This document shows positions 16,431 to 23,800 of a stretch of DNA of 23,825 nt, piece after piece. The position numbers were made by a program, and so were the translations under genes. Numbering within the stretch: position 1 is the stretch's first letter; every line of letters starts with the position of its first letter. The notes under the pieces were generated by a model. It did not search any database and was not told the origin of the DNA. It saw only the letters and a program-made list of their open reading frames with translations. This stretch comes from WJMT01 sp964599635. GTDB lineage: Bacteria > Acidobacteriota > Aminicenantia > Aminicenantales > Aminicenantaceae. The DNA is taken from contig CAZRGM010000058.1 of assembly GCA_964599635.1 (NCBI GenBank), forward strand, positions 1 to 23,825, given 5' to 3'.

Positions 16431-16839
16431 CTTATTCACCCATTAAAGATATGTTTATTTGATAATGTCAGAATCATTTATGCTGCCAAAAAATCCGAAA
16501 ATCAGCCTTGTGGAAAATAGGGACTCCCTTTTTTATTGGTAATGGTTTTTAATTAATTTCATGGAAGATTTAACCTCTTAGCAAATTTGTCGTTAATCAT
16601 ACACATAAAAACAAATCAAGTCAATTAAAAACCATTTCGCTGAAAACAAGACGACCTAAGAGCCAAACATACCCTCTAATTTTATCTCGAAACTATGCCT
16701 GCTCACCACAGAAGGAAACATTTTATGTTCTGTATAGACACAGAATTTAGTGAAATAAATTTGATCAATAATTGTTCTTCCTTATCATTAGGGAAAGAAA
16801 ATGATATTATAAAACGACAATTTTAGAAGGAGTAAAATT
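16431..16839. promoter_or_regulatory. Divergent region between the wall-hydrolase operon and alr
   Basis: No gene is seen here. Reverse-strand TTGGCA (16484-16489) and CATTAT (16462-16467), 16 nt apart, form a weak promoter for the class A-like/PBP4 operon. A 14-bp perfect inverted repeat, AATGGTTTTTAATT (16541-16554) and its complement (16623-16636), is separated by 68 nt. The alr promoter is at the right end. Confidence 0.45.
16782..16810 (+). promoter_or_regulatory. Candidate alr promoter
   Basis: TTATCA (16782-16787), a 17-nt spacer and TGATATTAT (extended -10, TATTAT at 16805-16810) precede the alr ATG by 29 bp. Spacing is ideal although the -35 matches only four of six consensus bases. 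Confidence 0.45.
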
Positions 16840-17970
16840 ATGGAGTGGAATCGTCCGACGATAGCAGAAATAAGTCTTAATAATTTTCAACATAATATTA
16901 TGTTGATAAGAAAAAAAATTGGGGCAGAAAAGAAAATCCTTATTACTGTCAAAGCAAACGCTTATGGCCATGGTTTAGTAGAGATGTCACATTTTGCACA
17001 AAAAAATTTACCTATTGATTTTTTAGGAGTGGCAATCCCAGGGGAAGGGATTACTTTACGAGAGGCAGGGATCAAACTTCCCATCCTTGTTTTCGGAGGC
17101 TTATTCTTTGATGATATACCTTTTTTATTCAAATACAACCTTACTCCCACTGTCATTAACCGAGAAATAGCCTTATTACTCAATGAAGAGGCAGCCAAAC
17201 GTAAAACTGTATTCCCAGTACATGTCAATGTTGATACTGGTATGGGCCGGATAGGATTTTTTCATAAAGAAGCGTTTGCCCATATTGCCTGGCTTCATTC
17301 GTTACCATGGTTGAAAATAGAAGGCATCTATACTCACTTTCCCGTTTCAGACAGTCAAGATAAAACGTTTACTTTAAAACAGATCGAATTAATGCGAAAT
17401 TTGGTTAAAAAACTAAAAAAACAAGGGATTGAAATACCGATTGTTCATTGTAGCAATAGTGGAGCCATCATTGACTTGTCAGATGGATTTTTCGATATGG
17501 TTCGTCCGGGAATTATGATTTATGGACTTTATCCATCTCCATTTGTTGATCATCATTTTGGTTTGAGGGAGGTCATGCGGCTTCGCTCAAAAATTGTGTT
17601 CGTAAAGACAGTAAACGCTGGGAGATCTATTAGTTATGGGCAGACATATATCCCCCAAAAAAATACCATCATTGCAACTATTCCATTAGGTTACGGTGAT
17701 GGATACAACCGACTGCTTTCTAATAAAGGAAATGTCCTTGTGAGGGGAAAAAGAGTACCTGTTGTGGGACGAGTAACTATGGATCAAATCCTTATTGATT
17801 TGGGGAAACACCCAGAAAAAGATGATATCCAGATGGGTGAAGAAGTGGTCATATTTGGCAAGCAAAGAGAAGCTGAAATTTCTATTGAAGAAATTGCGGA
17901 TCAACTCAATACCATACCTTATGAAGTGACCTGTTGGATTAATAATCGGGTACAACGCATATATATATAA
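16840..17970 (+). CDS. alr: Alanine racemase
   Basis: This PLP enzyme interconverts L- and D-alanine, supplying D-Ala for peptidoglycan or, when catabolic, using D-Ala. Length (376) is normal for fold-type III racemases. Lys38 in VKANAYGHG forms the PLP Schiff base; GMGRIGF (135-141) and CSNSGA (204-209) line the cofactor; the second catalytic base is Tyr266 in SISYGQTY; PLGYGDGYNR and GRVTMDQ are family signatures. AGAAGGAG ribosome binding site precedes the ATG. The gene is transcribed alone from its own promoter and converges on the NhaC gene with a 21-bp gap. Its location beside DD-peptidases and D-aminoacylase suggests a link to D-amino-acid salvage, but it could equally be the housekeeping copy. 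Confidence 0.95.
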   Translation: MEWNRPTIAEISLNNFQHNIMLIRKKIGAEKKILITVKANAYGHGLVEMSHFAQKNLPIDFLGVAIPGEGITLREAGIKLPILVFGGLFFDDIPFLFKYNLTPTVINREIALLLNEEAAKRKTVFPVHVNVDTGMGRIGFFHKEAFAHIAWLHSLPWLKIEGIYTHFPVSDSQDKTFTLKQIELMRNLVKKLKKQGIEIPIVHCSNSGAIIDLSDGFFDMVRPGIMIYGLYPSPFVDHHFGLREVMRLRSKIVFVKTVNAGRSISYGQTYIPQKNTIIATIPLGYGDGYNRLLSNKGNVLVRGKRVPVVGRVTMDQILIDLGKHPEKDDIQMGEEVVIFGKQREAEISIEEIADQLNTIPYEVTCWINNRVQRIYI

Positions 17971-17973
17971 TTT

Positions 17974-17997
17974 ATCTAAACTTTTGTATTTTTAGAT
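17974..17997. terminator. Weak hairpin between convergent alr and nhaC
   Basis: ATCTAAA (17974-17980) pairs with TTTAGAT (17991-17997), the latter overlapping the nhaC stop codon. It is AT-rich with no clear U-tract, so it is at best a weak bidirectional terminator. Confidence 0.25.
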
Positions 17998-19410
17998 TAT
18001 TATGAAAGACACCACTAAGTAAAACACCACGGCTAGGGCTGCAGAGGTTAATGCATAAGGAAGCTGCGTATTTACGTGATCAATATGGTCGCAAGCGGTA
18101 GCCATTGATGAAATAATAGTTGTATCTGAGACAGGGGAACAATGATCACCAAAAACACCGCCCCCCATTACAGCACTAACCGTAAAAGGTAGATTTAATC
18201 CTAGGTTTTGTGCCAGGGGCACCGCAATGGGTATCATAATGGCGAAAGTACCCCAAGAGGTACCTGTGGCAAAAGAAATAAAACAAGAGATTATAAAAAC
18301 AATAGGTACTATAAATACCGGTTGAATGCTAGCTGTCGCTAGTTTAGAAACGTAAATACCCGTTCCTAATACATCGCAAGTATTGCCCATTGTAAATGCA
18401 AAAAGCATCAATAAACCCATAGGGATAAGTCCGCCCACTCCTTTCATGACTAAATCTAAGCTTTCTTTTAAGTTGAAGATTTTTTGTATACTGTAAAGCG
18501 TTGCCGCCACAAATATTCCCATGAGCACTGCCCAGAAAACAGCAGTTGCTCCAGAGCCCTGAGTTATATGTCCATCACCAGTAATTAATAGTCCAAGAGG
18601 AACAGTTAATATCATAACCGCTAACGGAACGATCATATTTATGGGGTGTGGTTTGACACCATTTTTAATCGGCATGGCAATGGTTTCTTGGGAAACAAGT
18701 AAGCTAGCACCATCGCGAATCAATTTGCCGGTTTCTTTAGCGCGCCTTTCAGCTTTTGCCATAGGCCCGAAATCTTTTTGGGAAATGATAATAATGAGGA
18801 CCAATGAAATCGTAAATATTGCATAAAAATTCGTTGTAACTGCTTTTAGTACTGTAAAAAATGGGTCCTTAATTTCATTCGCTATGAGTAGTCCGGTTAA
18901 AAATGCTCCCCAGCCATTAAATGGGATCATTACGCACACAGGAGCTGAAGTAGAATGGGCGATATAGGCCAATTTTTCTCTTGGCACTTTAAATTTATCA
19001 AAGATGGGCCTTCCGATGGAGCCTAACACCAGATTAATCAGGTTACTTTCAATAAATATAATAACACCTATAACCCAAAGAAGTAATCCAGCACTACGAC
19101 GGTTTTTGGCCAATCCTTTTGAACTGACCCACCGGATAAATCCCTTTACGCCACCAGAATGTTGCATTAAAATTATAAGTGCTCCCACAGACATACTGAA
19201 AATTATTACTTTTGTGTTACTAGAATCCTTAAAAACATTTATCGCTGCTTCAAGTGAATCTCGCAAGCCAATCAGGGGATTCCAATGATTAATTGCAGTC
19301 CAGCCTAACCAAATGCCAAGGAACAACGATGGGTAAACTTGTTTCGTTTTGATCGCTAAAATTATAGCCAAGACAGGAGGAAGAATTGAGATCCAAGTAT
19401 AATTATCCAA
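17992..19410 (-). CDS. nhaC: NhaC-family Na+/H+ antiporter-like transporter
   Basis: This 472-residue inner-membrane protein has about 11-12 hydrophobic helices and the NhaC-family character: an N-terminal ILPPVLAIILAIKTKQVYPS segment, GVIIFIESNLINLVLG, an FATGTSWGTFAIM motif, and VMGGGVFGDHCSPVSDTT, a family hallmark near the C-terminus. The start is TTG at 19410, supported by AAGGAG six nt upstream; no better start lies nearby. The family includes Na+/H+ exchangers and also substrate/proton-Na+ antiporters such as malate/lactate exchangers, so an amino-acid-related substrate is conceivable given alanine racemase at its 3' side. Copy B of the ~150-bp element lies just upstream in the same orientation and may belong to its leader. 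Confidence 0.85.
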   Translation of the reverse strand: MDNYTWISILPPVLAIILAIKTKQVYPSLFLGIWLGWTAINHWNPLIGLRDSLEAAINVFKDSSNTKVIIFSMSVGALIILMQHSGGVKGFIRWVSSKGLAKNRRSAGLLLWVIGVIIFIESNLINLVLGSIGRPIFDKFKVPREKLAYIAHSTSAPVCVMIPFNGWGAFLTGLLIANEIKDPFFTVLKAVTTNFYAIFTISLVLIIIISQKDFGPMAKAERRAKETGKLIRDGASLLVSQETIAMPIKNGVKPHPINMIVPLAVMILTVPLGLLITGDGHITQGSGATAVFWAVLMGIFVAATLYSIQKIFNLKESLDLVMKGVGGLIPMGLLMLFAFTMGNTCDVLGTGIYVSKLATASIQPVFIVPIVFIISCFISFATGTSWGTFAIMIPIAVPLAQNLGLNLPFTVSAVMGGGVFGDHCSPVSDTTIISSMATACDHIDHVNTQLPYALTSAALAVVFYLVVSFIII

Positions 19411-19454
19411 TTTAGACTCCTTTATTCATATTTGAATTTGTACAAAATTTAATT

Positions 19455-19606
19455 AGCCTAACCTATTCATAAAAAAATAGCAATGTATCCATTATTATTT
19501 CGTTTTCAACGATAAGCAAGACTTTTTTCAGGAACAATGACTGGAACATTTTTTATGTCTGCGTTTTTTATTTGAATCACCATTTTTTTTCCTCTCAGTC
19601 GAGCCG
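19455..19606 (-). repeat. ~150-bp duplicated element, copy B
   Basis: Read on the reverse strand this matches copy A at 13703-13855 nearly end to end with few gaps. The closing arms are at 19576-19590 and 19471-19484. Their core is ATGGTGAT/ATTGCTAT, where copy A has ATGGCGAT/ATCGCCAT. Every change turns a G-C pair into a G-U pair in that orientation, so the stem is kept as RNA. The enclosed length is 91 nt against 89 nt in copy A. It contains the 25-codon reading frame at 19506-19583 and points toward nhaC. Confidence 0.55.
19506..19583 (-). CDS. Possible 25-residue peptide or gene-start relic
   Basis: An ATG preceded by GAGAGG and eight A residues opens MVIQIKNADIKNVPVIVPEK followed by SLAYR and a stop. 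The start region is conserved in copy A (MAIQIKN), which stops after seven codons. The peptide reads like the N-terminus of a larger protein, so it may be a decayed gene start; it may also be a leader peptide before nhaC. I do not recognise a family. Confidence 0.3.
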   Translation of the reverse strand: MVIQIKNADIKNVPVIVPEKSLAYR

Positions 19607-19609
19607 AAC

Positions 19610-19850
19610 TGAAATTCAAATATGATTTGTGCTCCGTTTAGATTCTTAATGCCAAACATCGAGCAGTAGACAGTAAGGAGTAAACATTAAAGAATATTTT
19701 AATAATTCTGTTGACTGTTGCTCTTCACTTAATCATTACTTTAAACTATAAAAATTAAACTTAAAACTAATTCGAAGTCGCTTCAGCCAAGTCTGGATTT
19801 CATAAAGCTTATAATCTCAACTTGTGAATAATCCAGGTTTGTTTAACCAA
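19610..19850. repeat. Hairpin-rich intergenic repeat, copy 2
   Basis: This is a diverged copy of the element at the window start. It shares CTGAAATTCAAATATG at the left end, TTAGATTCTTAATGCCA at 19638-19654, a block at 19777-19809 (matching 183-215), and CTTATAATCTCAACTTGTGAATA at 19807-19829. The ~85-nt insert found between the last two blocks in copy 1 is missing here. The middle folds on itself (GAGCAGTAGACAGT near 19660 against GACTGTTGCTC near 19713). Apart from copy B and the promoter elements, nothing else is recognised in 19411-20133. Confidence 0.5.
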
Positions 19851-19995
19851 AACCAATTTAAAGTACTTTATACATGTTTGCCTAGTAAAGTCAAGCAATT
19901 CCCCTCAACCCAAATAATCGGTGGGAGCTCCTAAAATATGAACCCGTTCAGAAACATTCATTTAAGTAAATATGATAGAATTTATGTCATTATAT

Positions 19996-20060
19996 AAGAA
20001 ATATTTTAAAGAGAAATGCAAATGTCATTGATGTTTTTGAATGAGTAAAATACCTTGACA
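19996..20060 (+). promoter_or_regulatory. Two-block upstream motif, copy 2
   Basis: Block 1 (20001-20024) and block 2 (20040-20060) each match the copy upstream of the TonB receptor with a single difference. Block 2 ends in the -35 box of the permease promoter. The blocks are separated by 15 nt here. A protein binding here would touch RNA polymerase, so the motif could activate or repress. Confidence 0.6.
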
Positions 20061-20084
20061 TCCAAATTTATTGATCTATATAAT
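20055..20084 (+). promoter_or_regulatory. Promoter of the permease/DUF917/aroM operon
   Basis: A perfect TTGACA (20055-20060) and a perfect TATAAT (20079-20084) are 18 nt apart. Expected initiation near 20091 gives a leader of about 43 nt before the ATG at 20134. Confidence 0.7.
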
Positions 20085-20133
20085 AGCGGCTTCATGAAAT
20101 ATCCGTTAATTATCATCCACATTAATTTGTAAA

Positions 20134-21447
20134 ATGCCCAGCGAAAAATCTAAAGTTTTAAAAGATTATTCTTTAGAAAAAGTTCCATCCGATCAAAGAA
20201 AACCATGGATTGACTTGGCAATGGTATGGATAGGAGCTGCTATCGTAATCTCTGCACTGCTGCGTGGTATGATGGTTGGTATGGGACTCGGTTCAATAAA
20301 GAGTGTTCTCCTTGCTTATTTTCTCGGTGAAGTGCTTCTTATTGGGATGATGTCACTGACAGGTTTTATTGGTGCGAAAACAGGTCTTTCAACTCCCATG
20401 CTGGCGAGATTAACATTTGGCTCCAATGGTAATCTGTTGATATCCACCTTAATTGGCTTGACTTTTATGGGATGGTTCGGAGTACAGTTAGGACTTTTTG
20501 GAGAAGCTGTCCTTGTCTACAGTGGGACTAAAATTCCGGTCACCTATATCACTTTTTTCTCTGGAATGATACTAATGATTCCAGCAATATTTGGGTTCAA
20601 AGGACTCAAAACCCTGAGTTATGTTGCGGTGCCAGTGATGATTGTCATTTTCTTGTACGCTGCAGTCAAAATGGGGCATAATTTTATGCCTCCAGATAAG
20701 CTCATAGCACTAGCCAAAGCCCATTCTCCTTCTCCCTATCCTCTTACCTTAGGGGCTGCTGCCTCCATAATTGCCGGAGGATTTGTTTTAGGAGCCGTAA
20801 CTTCGGCTGATGTTTTCAGGTATGCACATCCAAAATTCAAAGATATTTTATATGCTGCTAGCTTGTCAATGGGAATCAGCGTTGTAATGCAGGTTATCGG
20901 CTCTTTTTTCTCTATGACTTCTGGGCTCTATCATGAAAGCTTGCCTGATATTATCATCTCTCCAGAATATACGGGTCTTGGGCTGGTTGGATTTATTGCT
21001 ATCGGCTTTGCACAGTGGACGAATATTGATATTAACTTGTACTCCTCTGTACTTGCCTTCAATAACATTATTAAGTGCACGAGATGGAAACTTGCTGTTG
21101 TGGTAGGCATACTTTCCTGTTTATTAGGGGCATTTGGAATTCTTAAGAGTTTAGGTATGTTTTTAAGCCTTTTGAGTATTAGTGTTGGACCTATAGGGGG
21201 AATTCTTATAACTGATTATTACCTCCTTAAGCAAAATCAGAAATACAACAATCTTGAATCTAATCAAAAGCGCTGGAAACAAATTCCCTTAATTGTTTAT
21301 GGGATTGCTTTTTTAATTGGTTGGACTACATCAGGGCATCCCTTTGAACTACACATATTTCCTTTCTCGATTTTTGCCTTTAACGGCATAGTCTCGGCTA
21401 TAATTTTGTACTGGATAGCCATGAAAATCTTCGCAAAAAAAATCTGA
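20134..21447 (+). CDS. NCS1-family (CodB-like) permease
   Basis: This is a 437-residue inner-membrane transporter with about 12 hydrophobic helices. The N-terminus DYSLEKVPSDQRKPWIDLA and the first helix match the cytosine-permease-like branch of the NCS1 family (nucleobases, hydantoins, allantoin and related rings, usually with H+ or Na+). AGGFVLGAVTSADVFRYA (about 210-227) and AIGFAQWTNIDINLYSS (about 290-306) are characteristic of helices 6 and 8, where substrate is bound. The ATG has no clear ribosome binding site. It ends 31 bp before the DUF917 gene and shares a strong promoter. Neighbours suggest a hydantoin-like or cyclic amino-acid derivative as substrate rather than cytosine, but this is inference; no cytosine deaminase is present. 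Confidence 0.85.
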   Translation: MPSEKSKVLKDYSLEKVPSDQRKPWIDLAMVWIGAAIVISALLRGMMVGMGLGSIKSVLLAYFLGEVLLIGMMSLTGFIGAKTGLSTPMLARLTFGSNGNLLISTLIGLTFMGWFGVQLGLFGEAVLVYSGTKIPVTYITFFSGMILMIPAIFGFKGLKTLSYVAVPVMIVIFLYAAVKMGHNFMPPDKLIALAKAHSPSPYPLTLGAAASIIAGGFVLGAVTSADVFRYAHPKFKDILYAASLSMGISVVMQVIGSFFSMTSGLYHESLPDIIISPEYTGLGLVGFIAIGFAQWTNIDINLYSSVLAFNNIIKCTRWKLAVVVGILSCLLGAFGILKSLGMFLSLLSISVGPIGGILITDYYLLKQNQKYNNLESNQKRWKQIPLIVYGIAFLIGWTTSGHPFELHIFPFSIFAFNGIVSAIILYWIAMKIFAKKI

Positions 21448-21478
21448 TCACTTACAAAATTTAAGGAGAAAATAGGTG

Positions 21479-22540
21479 ATGTTCAATTCAATAAAAATAA
21501 ATAAAGAAAACGCAGAAGCGGCCGTGTTAGGCGGAGCAGTTCTAGGAGGCGGGGGTGGGGGATGGATTGAAGACGGAAAAAATTTGGCCAAGATTGCTTT
21601 AAAAAATGGCTTTTCACAAATCTTCCCACTTGACTCTTTAGCCGAGAACAATATACTAGTTACAGTCTCAGCTGTGGGCGCTCCCTCCGAAGGAAGTAGG
21701 ACTATAAAACCCGAACATTATGTCCGTGCTGTAGAATTATTGAGAAATGAAACAGGGATAAAAATTGATGGGCTCATATCTAGCGAAATAGGTGCGCTAG
21801 GTGTTGTCAATGGATGGATACAGTCAGCTATCCTAGAGATTCCTCTGGTCGATTCTCCCTGTAACGGAAGAGCACATCCCATAGGCCTCATGGGCTCCAT
21901 GGGGTTGCACAAAGTCAAAGATTATGTTTCAATACAATCGGTCGTGGGGGGGCAAGGGGACACATATACCGAAGCCCTATTCAAAAATTCGCTGGAAAAA
22001 GCATCGAAGAGAGTATTAGAGGTATCCGCTCGGGCAAAAGGAATGGTTGCAGTTGCCAGAAATCCAATCACTGTGAAATATGTGAAAACCCATGGAGCGC
22101 CAAAAGCAATTTCCATGGCCATCAAATTAGGAAAAATCATACTTGAAAACAAGCATGCGGATCCTGAGCAAATGGTCAATTCAGTTAATTTATTTTTTGG
22201 TAGTGATTTTACTCTCAAAGGAAAAGTAAAACAAGTGAGTTTAAAAATTGAAGAAGGTCTGGATACAGGGAAAATTGATATAGATATAAGAGGGAAGGAA
22301 TACAAACTTACTTTCTGGAACGAATACATGAGCCTGGAGGACAAGAGACGTCGAATAGCGACTTTCCCCGATCTGATAATGTCCTTTGATGCTAAGACTG
22401 GAAATCCACTTATCAGCGCTGAAATCAAGGAAAATCAGGAAATCATCATTATTGTAGTTTCAGCAAAACGATTGATTCTCGGGGCAGGTGTTAAAGATAA
22501 CCAACTTTTAAAAAAAATTGAAAAAACTATGGGTAAATAA
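21479..22540 (+). CDS. DUF917-family protein (S-methyl-thiohydantoin desulfurase-like)
   Basis: This 353-residue protein matches the DUF917/COG3535 family: an N-terminal AAVLGGAVLGGGGGGWIEDG loop (about 15-34), ENNILVTVSAVGAPS (about 58-72), a DSPCNGRAHPIGLMGSMGLH segment (about 125-144), and a beta-rich C-terminal half ending VVSAKRLILGAGV. Members have been linked to hydantoin and S-methyl-thiohydantoin metabolism and often sit beside hydantoinase genes; no HyuA/HyuB gene is within this window. AAGGAG (21463-21468) serves either the ATG at 21479 or an adjacent GTG at 21476. No signal peptide, so cytoplasmic. It lies between a permease and an AroM-family gene in an apparent operon and probably processes what the permease imports. 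Confidence 0.8.
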   Translation: MFNSIKINKENAEAAVLGGAVLGGGGGGWIEDGKNLAKIALKNGFSQIFPLDSLAENNILVTVSAVGAPSEGSRTIKPEHYVRAVELLRNETGIKIDGLISSEIGALGVVNGWIQSAILEIPLVDSPCNGRAHPIGLMGSMGLHKVKDYVSIQSVVGGQGDTYTEALFKNSLEKASKRVLEVSARAKGMVAVARNPITVKYVKTHGAPKAISMAIKLGKIILENKHADPEQMVNSVNLFFGSDFTLKGKVKQVSLKIEEGLDTGKIDIDIRGKEYKLTFWNEYMSLEDKRRRIATFPDLIMSFDAKTGNPLISAEIKENQEIIIIVVSAKRLILGAGVKDNQLLKKIEKTMGK

Positions 22541-22572
22541 GATTATAATAAAGTTGCTATCCGTCATTTATC

Positions 22573-23256
22573 ATGAGTAAAGAAAAAAGTTATCCTTCAA
22601 TAGGATTGATAACCATAGGCCAATCTCCCAGGGAAGATATTACTTCGGATATAAAAACTCTGTTAGGTAAACAAATACGTATTTTAGAATCAGGAGCCTT
22701 GGATAATCTATCAACCAGTGAAATCAAAAATCTTTATCCAGAAAAAAATGATTTTCCCTTAATAACAAGACTTAAAGACAAGTCTTCGGTAATCGTGGGA
22801 AAAGAAAAGATTTATCCTCTGATTTTGGCAAAAATTCTGGAAATAGAAGATCTTGGAGTTCAATTCTCAGCTCTGCTATGTACAGAAGATTTTCCGGAGT
22901 TTGAATCAAGACGTTTGGTTCTTTTGCCTTCGAGACTTATTTTTTTCAGCGCAATTTCACTTTTGCCCGATGGGAGACTTTGTGTGGTGGTTCCCATGGA
23001 AGAGCAAAAAGCAAAGATGCAAAATCGGTGGAAAAGAACTGGACTTAAAGTAAAAATGGAAACAATCAATCCTTACGGAAATCTTTCCGGTTTAGAGAAA
23101 ATCTGTCATAGAATATCGCGACAGAAATTCAATTTGATTGTCCTTGACTGCATGGGTTATAGTTTAAAAATCAAGCAAAAAATTAAGGGATTAACAGGAA
23201 TCCCAGTCTTACTTCCCAGGTCGATTCTAACAAGATATTTCACCGAATTAATTTAG
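22573..23256 (+). CDS. aroM: AroM-family protein
   Basis: This 227-residue cytoplasmic protein has the AroM signature GLITIGQSPREDI at residues 11-23. The family's biochemical role is not established, but its fold is thought to be related to Asp/Glu/hydantoin racemases. Consistent with this, two cysteines sit where such racemases keep their acid/base pair: Cys103 in SALLCTEDFP and Cys193 in LIVLDCMGYS, each after a hydrophobic strand. It follows the DUF917 gene by 32 bp without a clear ribosome binding site. Recruitment of AroM relatives next to DUF917 proteins and permeases suggests a racemase or isomerase step on a hydantoin-like or amino-acid substrate. That is inference; the name does not imply aromatic biosynthesis here. 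Confidence 0.85.
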   Translation: MSKEKSYPSIGLITIGQSPREDITSDIKTLLGKQIRILESGALDNLSTSEIKNLYPEKNDFPLITRLKDKSSVIVGKEKIYPLILAKILEIEDLGVQFSALLCTEDFPEFESRRLVLLPSRLIFFSAISLLPDGRLCVVVPMEEQKAKMQNRWKRTGLKVKMETINPYGNLSGLEKICHRISRQKFNLIVLDCMGYSLKIKQKIKGLTGIPVLLPRSILTRYFTELI

Positions 23257-23299
23257 AATGACTTTAATCCAAATGTGATGTAAGATTTTTAACGAATAA

Positions 23300-23389
23300 A
23301 AAAAAGGAATTCAAAATAGAGAGGATATTATAATTAACCACAAAGGTGACTATCTTTATATTGATTTGGAAGATTATCAGAAGATATGA
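23300..23389 (+). pseudogene. Possible 3' remnant of a deleted gene
   Basis: An open frame without a standard start ends INHKGDYLYIDLEDYQKI and overlaps the next ATG by four bases (ATGA at 23386-23389), the pattern of a coupled operon. There is no start codon after the preceding stop (23297). It may be the tail of a gene lost by deletion. I do not recognise it. Confidence 0.25.
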
Positions 23390-23598
23390 GACAGTTACCC
23401 ATTGGAGTTTTTGATTCAGGCAAAGTCGGTTTGATTGTCCTTAACGATATAGTTAAATATGAACATTTAGAGGATGGGAAAAAGGGACGTTTATTTAGGA
23501 ACGAATCTTTTATTTACCTGGCTGATATGGCTAATATGTTTCCCAGAAGGGATTTAATCTGGTCAAAGGTGGATTTTTGTAGAGTTGTTCGCCCATAA
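23386..23598 (+). pseudogene. Truncated glutamate/aspartate racemase (MurI-like) start
   Basis: The first ~55 residues read LPIGVFDSGKVGLIVLNDIV followed by NESFIYLADMANMFPRR, the opening of glutamate racemase (consensus IGVFDSG-GGLTVL, then FIYLGDTA). The frame stops at 70 residues whereas the family has about 260, so both the first catalytic-cysteine region and the whole second half are missing. One Gly of the GG pair is Val. It is very probably a relic, sitting at the end of the permease/DUF917/AroM operon before a strong terminator. A functional short protein is unlikely. Confidence 0.7.
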
Positions 23599-23675
23599 AT
23601 GAAACTTTCTCTCTTTAGGAAAACTTAAATCATAGGAAGTGTAATCCAAATATATGAAGAGAGTGCCTTTTAATT

Positions 23676-23704
23676 TTTGGCTTTGTCCCAAAGCCAAATT
23701 TTTT
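23676..23704 (+). terminator. Rho-independent terminator
   Basis: TTTGGCTTT (23676-23684) pairs perfectly with AAAGCCAAA (23690-23698) around the loop GTCCC and is followed by a run of six T residues (23699-23704). It closes the operon that begins at about 20091. Confidence 0.85.
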
Positions 23705-23708
23705 AATG

Positions 23709-23800
23709 AAAATTTAAAATCTTTAACCCTGTCAAGTCATTTAAAAATCTAACCATGGTCTTTATCATCTTGTCATTTAAGATCTAACCATGGCTTATGG
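23709..23800. repeat. Short degenerate tandem repeats at the right edge
   Basis: Three related units follow each other: ATTTAAAATCTTTAACC (about 23712-23728), GTCATTTAAAAATCTAACC then ATGG (23736-23757), and GTCATTTAAGATCTAACC then ATGG (23772-23793). The last two are 36 bp apart and nearly identical. The array may continue beyond the window. Confidence 0.55.

Noticed and set aside
19938..19997. Short frame MNPFRNIHLSKYDRIYVII behind a GGGAG
   Set aside because: Only 19 codons and no recognisable family; it could be another gene-start relic, but the evidence is too thin to list as a feature.
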